This document shows positions 51,730 through 61,863 of a stretch of DNA of 64,000 nt, piece after piece (the first letter of the stretch is position 1; every line of letters begins with the position of its first letter). Source of the stretch: Allobosea sp. TND4EK4 (GTDB lineage Bacteria > Pseudomonadota > Alphaproteobacteria > Rhizobiales > Beijerinckiaceae). Made by a program: the position numbers and the translations under genes. Under the pieces are notes generated by a model, which did no database searches, had not been told where the DNA came from, and saw only the letters and a program-made list of their open reading frames with translations. The stretch lies in NCBI RefSeq assembly GCF_900156025.1, contig NZ_FTMO01000003.1:1-64000 (forward strand), written 5' to 3'.

Positions 51730-54537
51730 TCAGGAGCGGCCGGCGAGGCGGTTCCACCAACCGCCGCGCTTGGGACGGTTCGGGTCAGGCTCGGTGAGGA
51801 TGACCGCGACGGGCTCCTCGACCGGGCGGGGGGCCGGCGCGGGCTCCGGAGCAGCGGCCTCGACGGAGGGGGCCTGCGCTTCAGCGTGAGGGGCATCCGC
51901 GGGAGCCGGAGCGGGCTGGCCTTCGGCCTCGACCGGGGCGGTGTCCGCAGGGGCGGCGCCGTCCTCGGTGATCGGCACGACCTTCTTGCGGGAGCGGCTG
52001 CGCTTGGGCTTCTCGGCCGGCACGGCCTCTGCAGGCGCCGTTTCCGCTACGGCGGTGGCCGCCTCGACCGATGCCGGCTCGGTCTCCTCGCCAGCCGTCT
52101 GAGCAGACGCCTTGGGCTTGCGTGCGCGGCTGCGCTTGGGCTTCGGCGTCTCGGCAGGCGCCTCGATCTCGGCAGGGGCGGCCGGCGCGGTCTCGTCCGT
52201 CACCGTTGCGACGTCGACCTGTGCGACGTCGACCTGAGCAGCCTGAGCTTCGGCATCGTCCTCGCCGTCTTCGCCATCCTCGTCGTTTTCGGACTGGCCC
52301 GCCTCGAGCGACTGGCCCTGGCCATCACGCTCGCCGCCGCGCCGGCGCCGACGCCGACGCTTGCGCTTGCGGCCGCCGTCGCGGTCGGCATCGCCGCGCT
52401 CGCCCTGGGCCTCGCCCTCGGTCTCGCCATCGCCCGATTCGGCGTCGAGTGCCGCGGCTTCGGCGGCCGCATCGAGCGCCTCGTCGTCGAGATCGGCTGC
52501 GATGGCCTCGGCCTTGAAGGACGACGCCGGGGCAACACGGCCTTCATTGCCGACGAACTCGCCGCGCTCGACCTCGAAATAGCGCGTGCCGAGCAGGGTC
52601 GCGTCGGTCGAGATGGAGATCGCGATGCCGAAGCGGGTTTCCAGATCGGTCAGATGCGCGCGCTTCTGGTTGAGCACATAGAGCGCGACTTCCGGCCGGG
52701 TGCGGACGGAGAGATTGTGCGCGTTGCTCTTGATCAGTGCCTCCTCCAGTGCGCGCAGGATCTGCAGCGCGACCGACGGGGTGGAGCGGATCATGCCGGC
52801 GCCGGCGCAATGCGGGCAGGGCACGGAGGAGCTCTCCAGCACGCCGGTGCGGATGCGCTGGCGCGACATCTCCAGCAGGCCGAAGGCCGAGATGCGGCCG
52901 ACCTGGATGCGGGCGCGGTCGTCCTTCAGGCACTCCTTCAGCTTCTTCTCGACCGCCCGGTTGTTCCGGTTCTCCTCCATGTCGATGAAGTCGATGACGA
53001 TGAGGCCCGCGAGGTCGCGCAGGCGAAGCTGGCGGGAGATTTCCTCTGCCGCTTCGAGGTTGGTCTTGAGGGCCGTGTCCTCGATGTTGTGCTCGCGGGT
53101 CGAGCGGCCGGAGTTGATGTCGATCGCGACCAGCGCCTCGGTCTGGTTGATGACGAGGTAGCCGCCGGATTTCAGCGTGACGTTGTTCGAGAACATCGCG
53201 TCGAGCTGGCTTTCGACGCCGAAGCTCGCGAAGAGCGGCGTCTGATCGCGATAGGGCTTCACGCTCTTGGCCTGGCCCGGCATGAGCATGCGCATGAAGT
53301 CCTTCGCCTCGCGATAGGCCTCCTCGCCGGCGACGTGAACCTCGTCGATGTCCTTGTTGTAGAGGTCGCGGATCGAGCGCTTGACGAGGTTGCCCTCCTC
53401 ATAGACCAGCGCGGGCGCGACCGAAGCGAGCGTCAGCTCGCGCACGCTCTCCCACATCCGCATCAGGTACTCGTAGTCGCGCCGGATTTCGACCGGGGTG
53501 CGCGAAGCACCGGCCGTGCGCAGGATCAGGCCCATGCCCTCCGGCACCTCCAGCTCCTGGGCGATCTCCTTGAGGCGCTTGCGATCCTCGGCATTGGTGA
53601 TCTTGCGCGAGATGCCGCCGCCCTTGCCGGTGTTGGGCATCAGCACCGAATAGCGGCCGGCGAGCGAGAGATAGGTGGTGAGGGCGGCGCCCTTGTTGCC
53701 GCGCTCCTCCTTGACGACCTGGACGAGGATGATCTGGCGGCGCTTGATCACCTCCTGGATCTTGTACTGGCGGCGCGACTGGCGGTGCGGGCGCTCCGGC
53801 ATATCGTCGAGGCCATCGCCGCCACCGAGCTGCTCGGGCTGTTCCTCGGCCTCGTCTTCGTCGCCGTCTTCGGAACCTTCGTCCTGCGAGCCCTTGCGAG
53901 CCTCGACCTCGGCTTCCTCGGAGACGTCGTCCGTGTCGGCGGCCTGCACCTCGGCGGCCTGAACCTCGGTCGTCTCGTAGGTCAGCGGCGCGGCATTCCC
54001 GGCCGCGTCTTCCGTGGTCGATTCGGTCACGGCAGGCGCGAATTCCTCGCCGAAGGCGGGAGCGCCCTCGTTGACCATCGCGGCTTCCTTGCCGTCCGTC
54101 TCGACAGCATCGGTCGCGTCGCCGGTCTCGACCTCGGCCGAAACGGTCTCGTCGGCGGCCGCCTTCTTGGCGCGGTGGTCACGATCGCCGCGGCGGCCAC
54201 GGCGGCCACGCTTCTCGCGCTTTTCCTCGTCGCGTTCCTCGTCGCGCTCGGCGCGAGCCTCCTCGGCCATCAGCGCCTGACGGTCTGCGACGGGGATCTG
54301 GTAATAGTCCGGGTGAATCTCGGAGAAGGCGAGGAAGCCGTGGCGATTGCCGCCATATTCCACGAAGGCCGCCTGGAGCGAGGGCTCCACACGGGTCACC
54401 TTGGCGAGATAGATATTGCCGCGCAGCGGCTTTCGGCTGGCGGATTCGAAATCAAACTCTTCGACGCGGGATCCGCGCACCACCACGACCCGGGTCTCCT
54501 CCGGGTGGGTGGCATCGATAAGCATCTTGTTGGCCAT
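51730..54537 (-). CDS. rne: Ribonuclease E
   Basis: This 935-aa endoribonuclease processes rRNA, tRNA and mRNA and scaffolds the degradosome. ATG 54537 (MANKMLIDATHPEETRVVVV) is chosen; upstream codons are leader. The S1 domain (GNIYLAKVTRVEPSLQAAFV) is split by a large acidic Glu/Ala-rich insertion (about 85-260), as known in Alphaproteobacteria. Catalytic Asp residues are in VAIDINSGRST and VIDFIDMEENRN, and the Zn-link is CPHC in SVPCPHCAGAG. The C-terminal 320 residues are Arg-rich, Ala/Pro/Glu-rich and disordered, the region for degradosome partners. Confidence 0.97.
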   Translation of the reverse strand: MANKMLIDATHPEETRVVVVRGSRVEEFDFESASRKPLRGNIYLAKVTRVEPSLQAAFVEYGGNRHGFLAFSEIHPDYYQIPVADRQALMAEEARAERDEERDEEKREKRGRRGRRGDRDHRAKKAAADETVSAEVETGDATDAVETDGKEAAMVNEGAPAFGEEFAPAVTESTTEDAAGNAAPLTYETTEVQAAEVQAADTDDVSEEAEVEARKGSQDEGSEDGDEDEAEEQPEQLGGGDGLDDMPERPHRQSRRQYKIQEVIKRRQIILVQVVKEERGNKGAALTTYLSLAGRYSVLMPNTGKGGGISRKITNAEDRKRLKEIAQELEVPEGMGLILRTAGASRTPVEIRRDYEYLMRMWESVRELTLASVAPALVYEEGNLVKRSIRDLYNKDIDEVHVAGEEAYREAKDFMRMLMPGQAKSVKPYRDQTPLFASFGVESQLDAMFSNNVTLKSGGYLVINQTEALVAIDINSGRSTREHNIEDTALKTNLEAAEEISRQLRLRDLAGLIVIDFIDMEENRNNRAVEKKLKECLKDDRARIQVGRISAFGLLEMSRQRIRTGVLESSSVPCPHCAGAGMIRSTPSVALQILRALEEALIKSNAHNLSVRTRPEVALYVLNQKRAHLTDLETRFGIAISISTDATLLGTRYFEVERGEFVGNEGRVAPASSFKAEAIAADLDDEALDAAAEAAALDAESGDGETEGEAQGERGDADRDGGRKRKRRRRRRRGGERDGQGQSLEAGQSENDEDGEDGEDDAEAQAAQVDVAQVDVATVTDETAPAAPAEIEAPAETPKPKRSRARKPKASAQTAGEETEPASVEAATAVAETAPAEAVPAEKPKRSRSRKKVVPITEDGAAPADTAPVEAEGQPAPAPADAPHAEAQAPSVEAAAPEPAPAPRPVEEPVAVILTEPDPNRPKRGGWWNRLAGRS

Positions 54538-55147
54538 TGAGAATTTCCATAGGCGCGGTCGCCGGCAAGGTCCGCAAGGCTGAGGACGCATGTCCGTCGC
54601 CGCGGGCCGAGGCGCCGCTCGAGAGCCGGTCTGGACCGGCATGTTGCAGGGGGGAAGCGAAAGAAATGGAGGCCTGAACGGCAAGGCGGCTGGGGAGCGC
54701 GGCACGAGCGGAAAGCCCGGCACGGTCCCACAGTCCCGGACGATACTCTGCTGGTACGAGCGCCGTCGTTTGCCCCGTCATCTGCCCTGACCTGCGATGC
54801 GTCCGTCTTGCGACAGGGCTCACCGCGTTTGCACGCTCGCAAGACAGGGGAGGGTGCAGATGAATGCGACGCCGACCCGACCGTCTGCGGACGATCTGTT
54901 ACGGCTCATCCCGCGCTGTCGCCCGTGAAGGCGGCGGCAGGCCCGCGCCCGGACGCCGACGGATTGTTCGATCCGGATGTGTCACATGGGCAGGCTTTGG
55001 GAGCAGCCATGTTCCATTACAGACAGGAGAGCGTGATTTGCAAGTCACATCGCACCCGCATGATGAGGCGGGCCTGCCGGGCCGGTTCACCCGCGGAAGT
55101 GCGCGTGGTAACCGCCTGTTAGGATTTGACGACGCTATGGTTAAGCG
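54538..55147. other. Divergent leader/promoter region of rne and the amidase gene
   Basis: These 610 bp contain promoters for both genes. A long 5' leader is expected for rne, which autoregulates through its leader in enterobacteria; no conserved hairpin set could be matched by eye. A five-codon frame ATGGTTAAGCG...TGA (55137-55154) overlaps the amidase start. No larger gene is supported. Confidence 0.5.
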
Positions 55148-56476
55148 TTGGTGACGACAGACGGGATTTTTCAGCTGTTCTCCGACTTCCGCAGAGCTGA
55201 GACGAGCCGTTCAGGCCCGACATCGCGCGCTCCCTCAAGGCGCGATGTGAGGGTACTTTGCGTGCTCGCCATCTTCGCCGGTTTTTGGGCGGGCATGCCG
55301 GCCGGGGCCGAGCCCAGACCACCGAGTGAATCCAAGCCGCAGAACGAATTTCCGGTCGCGACCGACGCCAAGCTGGACCTGCAGGGCGACACCGTCCGCC
55401 TGAGCATGATGCTGTCTTCCGTCGTGCCGGTCGAGGCCTGGGTGCAGGCCGCGCCCGACCGCGTGATCGTCGAGCTGCCCTCGACCAACTTCCAGATCCA
55501 GACGGGCGCCCGCAGGAGCGCGGGCTTCGTCAGCGGCTATCGCTACGGGCTGTTCACCGCCGACAAGGCCCGAATCATCCTTGATCTCGCGCAGCCCGCC
55601 CTTGTCGGGAAGGTCGAGGTCAGGGCGATGCGCGGCGGCTTCGGAGAGCTCTCGCTGGAGTTGAAGAAGGTCGGGCGCAGCGAGTTTCTGGCGGAGGCGG
55701 CCAAGGCGAAAAAGGCCGAGGTCGCAAAAGCGCCCGTTCCCGTGGTAGCGCCGGCTGGCGAGACGCGCCGGACTGTCGTGATCGACCCCGGCCATGGCGG
55801 CATCGACCCTGGAACGATCGTCGCCTCCATCGCCGAGAAATCGGTGGTGCTCGGCTTCGGCCAGGCCCTGAAGGAACAGCTCGAGGCTTCCGGCCGATAT
55901 CGCGTGGTCATGACGCGCGACGAGGACCGCTTCGTCTCGCTCGCCGATCGCGTCCGCATCGGCCAGGACCAGAAGGCCGATCTGTTCATCTCGATCCACG
56001 CCGACTCTCTGGCGCAGGCGCAGGATGTGCGCGGCGCCACCGTCTATACGCGCTCCGAGCGGGCGACGGACGCGGAAGCCGCGAAGCTCGCCGCCAAGGA
56101 GAACGAGGCCGATTCGGCCGCCGGCATCGAAAGCCGCGAAGAGGTGCAGGACGTCGCCGGGATCCTGATGGACCTCGCCCGGCGCGAGACGCGCACCTTC
56201 TCCGGCGTCTTCGCGCGCAACCTGGTCGACAAGCTGGGGGCGTCGGTGAAAATGCACAAGATTCCGTTGCGCTCCGCCCGGTTCTGGGTGTTGAGCGCGC
56301 CGGACGTGCCTTCGGTGCTGATCGAACTCGGCTACATGTCGAGCCCCAAGGATGCCGCGCTGCTGACATCGCAGGAATGGCGCGGCAAGGCCGTCGCGGC
56401 GGTGGGGACGGCGATCGACGATTATTTCGCCCGCGAGCGCGCCTCCGTCGGCCAGGCGGCCGAGGCGCGACCTTAG
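55148..56476 (+). CDS. N-acetylmuramoyl-L-alanine amidase (AmiC-like, AMIN plus Amidase_3)
   Basis: This 442-aa periplasmic enzyme cleaves the bond between muramic acid and the peptide stem, needed for daughter-cell separation. It has an N-terminal hydrophobic export segment (LCVLAIFAGFWAGMPAGA), an AMIN domain (about 65-165; DLQGDTVRLSMMLSS) and an Amidase_3 domain. The zinc ligands are in VVIDPGHGGIDPG, the helix Glu in SIAEKSVVLGF, and FISIHADS. The final Glu is in SVLIELGYMS. The start is TTG 55148 or GTG 55151; neither has a strong ribosome binding site. It lies directly upstream of PBP1A. Confidence 0.9.
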   Translation: MVTTDGIFQLFSDFRRAETSRSGPTSRAPSRRDVRVLCVLAIFAGFWAGMPAGAEPRPPSESKPQNEFPVATDAKLDLQGDTVRLSMMLSSVVPVEAWVQAAPDRVIVELPSTNFQIQTGARRSAGFVSGYRYGLFTADKARIILDLAQPALVGKVEVRAMRGGFGELSLELKKVGRSEFLAEAAKAKKAEVAKAPVPVVAPAGETRRTVVIDPGHGGIDPGTIVASIAEKSVVLGFGQALKEQLEASGRYRVVMTRDEDRFVSLADRVRIGQDQKADLFISIHADSLAQAQDVRGATVYTRSERATDAEAAKLAAKENEADSAAGIESREEVQDVAGILMDLARRETRTFSGVFARNLVDKLGASVKMHKIPLRSARFWVLSAPDVPSVLIELGYMSSPKDAALLTSQEWRGKAVAAVGTAIDDYFARERASVGQAAEARP

Positions 56477-56637
56477 AGGGGCTGAGAGCCCTGTCTCGCC
56501 TCCAGAGCGGCGAGATCACTTATGGTTGTGATCGTGAGGCCACGGTTCCGCCATCAGCGTCATGATATAGAACGCTGTTTCGACGCGCCCGGATTCGGCG
56601 CCGGCGGCTGTCAGAATTTTGGGGTCCAGGGCCAGAA

Positions 56638-59085
56638 ATGCGGTTTATCCTGCGAATCTTCGGATGGCTGTTCGCAGCCGGCGCGATCGCCTTCATGATC
56701 GGCGCCGCTGTCGTCGGCGGCGTGATCTGGCATTACTCGCAGGACCTGCCCGATTACGCGCAGCTGCGGAACTACGAGCCGCCGGTCATGACCCGCGTCC
56801 ATGCGGGCGACGGCAGCCTCATCGCCGAGTATGCGCGCGAGCGCCGGCTCTACCTGCCGATTCAGGCGGTGCCGAAGCTCGTCGTCGACGCCTATATCTC
56901 GGCCGAGGACAAGGACTTCTACACCCATATGGGCATCGACCCGAAGGGCCTGATCCGCGCCGCGATCTCGAACTACCGCAACCGCAGCGCCAATCGCCGG
57001 CCGCAGGGCGCCTCGACGATCACGCAGCAGGTGGCGAAGAACTTCTTCCTCAGCCCCGAGCAGTCGATCGAGCGCAAGATCCGCGAGGCGCTCGTCGCGC
57101 TGAAACTGGAATCGACCTATTCGAAGGACAAGATCCTCGAGCTCTACCTGAACGAGATTTATCTCGGCGCACCCGCGCCCGGCCTCGGCAGCTACGGCAT
57201 CGCGGCGGCTGCGCTCAACTATTTCGGCAAGTCGGTCCATGAGCTGAACCTTCAGGAAGCTGCCTATCTGGCAGCCCTGCCGAAGGCGCCGAGCGACCTG
57301 CAGCCCTATCGCAACACCGATCGGGCGATCGAGCGCCGCAATTACGTCATCGACCGCATGGTCGAGAATGGCTACGTCAAGCGCGACGTCGCCGAGGCCG
57401 CCAAGATGCAGCCGCTCGGGGTGAACCCCCGCCAGGTGTCGCCGAACCAGATCGCAGCGGGCTACTTCGCCGAGGAAATTCGCCGCGAGCTTCAAGACCG
57501 CTATGGCGAGAAGAAGCTGCTGGAAGGCGGCCTTTCTGTGCGTGCCACGGTCGATCCCAAGGTCCAGCTGATGGCCCGCAAGGCGCTGGTCGATGGTCTC
57601 GTGCGCTTCGACGAGGCGCGCGGCTGGCGCGGCCCGGTGCAGAAGCTCGAGATCGCAGGCAAGGACTGGGGCCAGGTGGTCGGCGAACTGCCGGTGCTCG
57701 GGGATGTCGCCCCCTGGCGCCTCGCCGTGGTGCTCGAATCCTCAGGTGACAGTGCCAAGCTTGGCCTGCATCCGCTGCGCGACAATTCGGGCGCCCTCAA
57801 CAAGAAGCGCGAGGTCCTCACCCTGGCCGCCGACGGCATCAAATGGACCCGTCGAGCCCGTGTTTCGCAGACCGTCTCCGTCGGCGACGTCGTCTATGTC
57901 GAGCCGATCGATAGCCGGCCGGGCTATGCGCGACTGCGGCAGCTGCCGGAGGTCAACGGCGCCATCACCGTCATGGACCCGTTTTCGGGCCGCGTGCTGG
58001 CGATGGTCGGCGGCTTCAGCCACGACCAGTCGGAGTTCAACCGCGCGACGCAGGCGATGCGCCAGCCCGGCTCCTCCTTCAAGCCCTTCGTCTATTCGAC
58101 GGCGCTCGACAATGGCTACACGCCGTCGAGCATCATCCTCGATGCCCCGATCGAAATCGACCAGGGCCCCGGCATCGGCATGTGGCGGCCGGAAAATTTC
58201 GACGGCAAGTGGAGCGGGCCTCGTACGCTGCGCTACGGCATCCAGTTCTCGAAGAACCTGATGACCGTGCGCCTCGCCAAGGATGTGGGCATGCCGCTGA
58301 TCGCGGAATACGCCCGCCGCTTCGGCATTTATGACGACCTGCAGCCCGTGCTCTCGATGGCGCTGGGCGCCGGCGAAACGACGGTGATGCGGATGGCGGC
58401 CGCCTATTCGATGCTCGTGAATGGCGGCAAGCGCATCCGCCCGACGCTGATCGACCGCATCCAGGACCGTTACGGCGCAACGATCTTCAAGCACGACCAG
58501 CGCGTCTGCGAAGGCTGCAACGCCGAGAAGTGGAGCAACCAGACCGAACCTCGCCTGATCGACAACCGTGAGCAGGTGATCGACCCGCTGACCGCCTATC
58601 AGATGGTCTCGATCCTCGAAGGCGTGGTCAACGCCGGCACGGCGACGGTCGTGAAGGCGGTCGGCAAGCCGCTCGCCGGCAAGACCGGCACGACCAACGA
58701 TGCCAAGGACGTCTGGTTCTGCGGCTTCTCGCCCGATCTGGCGGCCTGCATCTATATGGGTTTCGACAAGCCGAAATCGCTCGGCACCTCGGCGACGGCC
58801 GGCCAGTATGCCGCGCCGATCTTCCGCGACTTCATGCTGGCGGCGCTGAAGGACAAGCCGGCGACCCCGTTCCGCGTGCCGGCCGGCATCAAGCTGATCC
58901 GCGTCGACCCGAAGACCGGCATGCGCGCCGGCGGCGAGGGCGGCATCCTCGAAGCCTTCAAGCCCGGCACCGCTCCGCCGGACAGCTATTCGGTGATCGG
59001 CGCTTCGGCCGGCGACGGCAGCACGCCGTTCGGCGTAGCACCGGGCGCCCGGCCGATCGGCTCGGGGACCGGCGGGCTGTACTGA
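56638..59085 (+). CDS. Penicillin-binding protein 1A (bifunctional transglycosylase-transpeptidase)
   Basis: This 815-aa enzyme polymerises glycan strands and crosslinks peptides. There is one N-terminal membrane anchor (FAAGAIAFMIGAAVVGGVIW). The transglycosylase domain has Glu90 in SAEDKDFYTHMG, RPQGASTITQQVAKN and ERKIREALVALKLE. An OB-like insertion follows (about 330-440). The transpeptidase motifs are SSFK (nucleophile Ser479), SKN in FSKNLMTVR and KTGT starting at Lys682. The order matches MrcA/PonA. It is 161 bp after the amidase gene and 139 bp before prfB. Confidence 0.96.
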   Translation: MRFILRIFGWLFAAGAIAFMIGAAVVGGVIWHYSQDLPDYAQLRNYEPPVMTRVHAGDGSLIAEYARERRLYLPIQAVPKLVVDAYISAEDKDFYTHMGIDPKGLIRAAISNYRNRSANRRPQGASTITQQVAKNFFLSPEQSIERKIREALVALKLESTYSKDKILELYLNEIYLGAPAPGLGSYGIAAAALNYFGKSVHELNLQEAAYLAALPKAPSDLQPYRNTDRAIERRNYVIDRMVENGYVKRDVAEAAKMQPLGVNPRQVSPNQIAAGYFAEEIRRELQDRYGEKKLLEGGLSVRATVDPKVQLMARKALVDGLVRFDEARGWRGPVQKLEIAGKDWGQVVGELPVLGDVAPWRLAVVLESSGDSAKLGLHPLRDNSGALNKKREVLTLAADGIKWTRRARVSQTVSVGDVVYVEPIDSRPGYARLRQLPEVNGAITVMDPFSGRVLAMVGGFSHDQSEFNRATQAMRQPGSSFKPFVYSTALDNGYTPSSIILDAPIEIDQGPGIGMWRPENFDGKWSGPRTLRYGIQFSKNLMTVRLAKDVGMPLIAEYARRFGIYDDLQPVLSMALGAGETTVMRMAAAYSMLVNGGKRIRPTLIDRIQDRYGATIFKHDQRVCEGCNAEKWSNQTEPRLIDNREQVIDPLTAYQMVSILEGVVNAGTATVVKAVGKPLAGKTGTTNDAKDVWFCGFSPDLAACIYMGFDKPKSLGTSATAGQYAAPIFRDFMLAALKDKPATPFRVPAGIKLIRVDPKTGMRAGGEGGILEAFKPGTAPPDSYSVIGASAGDGSTPFGVAPGARPIGSGTGGLY

Positions 59086-59224
59086 CGCGGTTTGGCGAGC
59101 AGCGCGGCCTGATGGCTGGCCGGTCGCCGCTCGCTGTACATCGGGCAAGAGCGTTTACAGCGCCGGCTTTCGCCCCTATCTCAAGCCCCGACAAGAACAG
59201 CGCCCCGCAAGGTGGACAGGACCG

Positions 59225-60353
59225 ATGAGACCCGAAATTCAGACGCAGCTCGAAAACGCCAAGCAGTCGATCGGACTGCTGAGGAGGCATCTTTGACTGG
59301 GATCAAGCCCAGCGACGCCTCGCCGAACTGAACGCCCTCTCCGAGGGGCCCGACTTCTGGAATGATGCCGACGCCGCGCAGAAGCTGATGCGCGAGCGCA
59401 CCTCGCTGGAAACGCAGATCGAGGGCATCACGAAGCTCGAACGCGATCTCGACGACGCCCTGACGCTGATCGAACTCGGCGAGATGGAAGGCGACGCCGC
59501 CACCGTCACCGAGGGCGAGCAGGCGATCAAGGCCGTCCAGGACGAAGCGGCCCGGCTGCAGGTCGAGACCCTGCTCTCGGGCGAGGCCGACATGCTCGAT
59601 ACCTATATCGAGATCCATCCCGGCGCGGGTGGTACGGAATCCCAGGACTGGGCCGAGATGCTGCTGCGCATGTATCGGCGCTGGGGCGAGCGGCGGAAGT
59701 TCAAGGTCGAGACCCTGGAATACCAGGATGGCGACACCGCCGGCATCAAGTCGGCCACCCTCCAGTTCAAGGGGCACAATGCCTATGGCTGGCTGAAGAC
59801 CGAATCCGGGGTGCATCGCCTGGTGCGCATCTCGCCGTTCGATTCGAACGCGCGGCGGCAGACCTCCTTCGCCTCGGTCTGGGTCTACCCGGTGGTGGAC
59901 GACCGCATCGTCATCGACATCAACGAGTCGGACTGCCGGATCGACACCTACCGCGCGCAAGGAGCGGGCGGGCAGCACATCAACACGACCGATTCGGCCG
60001 TGCGCATCACGCATATCCCGTCTGGCATCGCGGTGTCGTGCCAGCAGGAGCGCTCCCAGCACAAGAACCGCGCCAAGGCCTGGGACATGCTGCGGGCTCG
60101 CCTCTACGAGGTCGAGCTGAAGAAGCGCGAGGAGAAGGCCAACGCCGAGCAAGCCTCGAAGACCGACATCGGCTGGGGCCACCAGATCCGCTCCTATGTG
60201 CTGCAGCCCTACCAGCTGGTGAAGGATCTGCGCACGGGCGTGGCCTCGACGGACCCGTCAGAGGTGCTCGATGGTGCGCTCGACCCCTTCATGGAAGCGT
60301 CACTGGCGCAACGCGTCTACGGCACCGAGGTCGAGGTCGAGGATATCGACTAG
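59225..60353 (+). CDS. prfB: Peptide chain release factor 2, made by programmed +1 frameshift
   Basis: The protein starts at ATG 59225 and reads 23 codons to an in-frame TGA at 59294-59296. A +1 shift at CTTTGAC continues as [13 protein letters not shown] for 352 more codons, giving 375 aa. The rest has [22 protein letters not shown], the stop-recognition motif SPF in [15 protein letters not shown] and the catalytic GGQ in [13 protein letters not shown]. It releases peptides at UGA and UAA. The frameshift lets RF2 level control its own synthesis. Confidence 0.97.
59282..59297 (+). promoter_or_regulatory. prfB programmed +1 frameshift site
   Basis: AGGAGG (59282-59287), a Shine-Dalgarno-like element, is followed after 3 nt by CTTTGAC (59291-59297). 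This arrangement is the same as in E. coli prfB: a Leu codon, an in-frame TGA and C after it. The element pushes ribosomes into the +1 frame when RF2 is scarce. Confidence 0.95.
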
Positions 60354-60366
60354 GCGGGACGCATCA

Positions 60367-60397
60367 TTCCCGGGCCGCGCTCGCGCGGGCCCGGGAA
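60367..60397 (+). terminator. GC-rich hairpin 14 bp after prfB
   Basis: Arms TTCCCGGGCC (60367-60376) and GGCCCGGGAA (60388-60397) surround an 11-nt loop. No T tract follows; it may pause polymerase before the second hairpin at 60430. Confidence 0.45.
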
Positions 60398-60429
60398 GCT
60401 CGTTCAGAAGACGGCACGATCGATGCCTG

Positions 60430-60456
60430 AAATGCTCGGGGCGCTCCCGAGCATTT
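60430..60456. terminator. Bidirectional terminator between prfB and the M23 peptidase gene
   Basis: Arms AAATGCTCGGG (60430-60440) and CCCGAGCATTT (60446-60456) enclose a 5-nt loop between two convergent genes. T-rich sequence follows on the plus strand (TTTCTGTTTC, counting the arm's last Ts). Confidence 0.75.
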
Positions 60457-60461
60457 CTGTT

Positions 60462-61781
60462 TCAGCCGAAGATCCCCGCCAGCTTCGCGCCGGCCCTGAG
60501 GAAGCGAGTCGGATCGACGGGCTCCTCGTTGACGCGAGTCTCGTAGTGCAGGTGAGGGCCGGTCGACCGGCCCGTCGAGCCGACCTTGCCGAGAACACTG
60601 CCGGCCTTCACGGTCTGGCCGACCGAAACCGAGATGGCCGACATGTGCGCGTAGCGGGTGCTCAGGCCGTTGGCGTGCTCGACCTCGACCATGTTGCCGT
60701 AGCCGCCGTTATATTCGGCCACCACGACCTTGCCGGGAGCCGTCGCCAGAATCGGCGAGCCCGGTTCGGCACGGAAATCGACGCCGGTGTGCATGGCGAG
60801 GCCGCGCGTGAACGGGTCGGTGCGATAGCCGAAGTTCGAGGTGAAATCGTGCTCTCCGCCCATCGGGCGGGCGAGCGGCATCTGCGAGACCACCCCCTTG
60901 AGGCGGAGCAATGTCGCCAGCCGCGGCTGGATGTCGTTGATGGCCGCGCCGAAGGGGCCGGCGGAGGTATCGAGCCTGACGGGAACGAAGGGGCCGCCCG
61001 TGCCGCCATCGACGCTCGCCGGGGCTGCCAGGCGGTCGATGTTCAGTCCGGTCTCCGCGAGCGCGCTCTTCAGCTGGGTCTGCGTCGCAGCCAGCTTGTC
61101 GTCCATGTCCTTCAGGGCCGCGAGCTGCGCGTCCGAGGTGCGGGCGATCGCATCGTCCAGGCGGGCCAGCGTCGCCTCGACGCGCTTGGCCGGCGGCTCC
61201 GGCTGCGGCGCCTCGCCCGATTGCCAGCCGCCCGAGGCCTCTGCCGAGCTCGGCCGCATCGGCAGTGGCGCGCGCTCGGGGGCCGGCATCGGCTTGCCGG
61301 GGAGGATCGGCGCGAAGCTGGTGACGCCGGAGGCACGGATCGGCTCTTCGGGCTTGGCGACGCGGGGGCGCAGGGGCAGCTTGTTCGCAGGCGCGATCCC
61401 GTTGCTCTGGAGCATATCGGCGAGGGCGCTGACCAGCGACTGGCGTGATTCGAGCTCCGCCTGGCGGGTGGCGAGTTCGTCGACGCGGGATTCGACGCCG
61501 TCCTGGTCGAGCAGCGCCTTGCTGGCGTAACGGTCGATATCGGCCCTCAGCGCAGCGATGCGATCCTCATAGGCGTATTGCCGGCTGGTTTCGCGGGCGA
61601 TCATCCGCGCGGCCAGATCGTCCTTGCTGAGGATGTACCAGCCGGCCGTGCCGCTGCATGCGGTCATCAGAGCCAGCCAGCCGAGCCCGAGCAGTATCGT
61701 CGAGCGGCGCACAGTGTAGGTCTTGTGGACGATCAACCCCGCAGTCGGAAGGGCCGGGGCGGGGAACGCGTGGGAATGCAT
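60462..61781 (-). CDS. M23-family metallopeptidase with coiled coil (murein hydrolase-like)
   Basis: This 439-aa envelope protein has an N-terminal membrane anchor (STILLGLGWLALMTACSG), coiled-coil regions (about 65-120 and 195-255) and a Pro-rich spacer. The C-terminal LytM domain has zinc ligands in MHTGVDFRAE (HxxxD) and HLHYETRVN. All ligands are present, so it is likely an active peptidoglycan endopeptidase or an amidase activator. It is convergent with prfB. The start at 61781 may be a few codons early. Confidence 0.9.
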   Translation of the reverse strand: MHSHAFPAPALPTAGLIVHKTYTVRRSTILLGLGWLALMTACSGTAGWYILSKDDLAARMIARETSRQYAYEDRIAALRADIDRYASKALLDQDGVESRVDELATRQAELESRQSLVSALADMLQSNGIAPANKLPLRPRVAKPEEPIRASGVTSFAPILPGKPMPAPERAPLPMRPSSAEASGGWQSGEAPQPEPPAKRVEATLARLDDAIARTSDAQLAALKDMDDKLAATQTQLKSALAETGLNIDRLAAPASVDGGTGGPFVPVRLDTSAGPFGAAINDIQPRLATLLRLKGVVSQMPLARPMGGEHDFTSNFGYRTDPFTRGLAMHTGVDFRAEPGSPILATAPGKVVVAEYNGGYGNMVEVEHANGLSTRYAHMSAISVSVGQTVKAGSVLGKVGSTGRSTGPHLHYETRVNEEPVDPTRFLRAGAKLAGIFG

Positions 61782-61863
61782 GAGCGGGACCGGAAGTTAC
61801 GCTGCCGATACCGCTCATCAGGCATTGTTAGGGTTAATCTTTCGCAAACCGGCCAGGGCCTTT

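Noticed and set aside
51724-54540. 938-codon open frame on the plus strand opposite rne
   Set aside because: It is the antisense shadow of a clear RNase E gene in GC-rich DNA and has no family motif.
54864-55154. 96-codon plus-strand frame upstream of the amidase
   Set aside because: Arg/Gly-rich with no motif; it lies in the shared promoter region of rne and the amidase gene.
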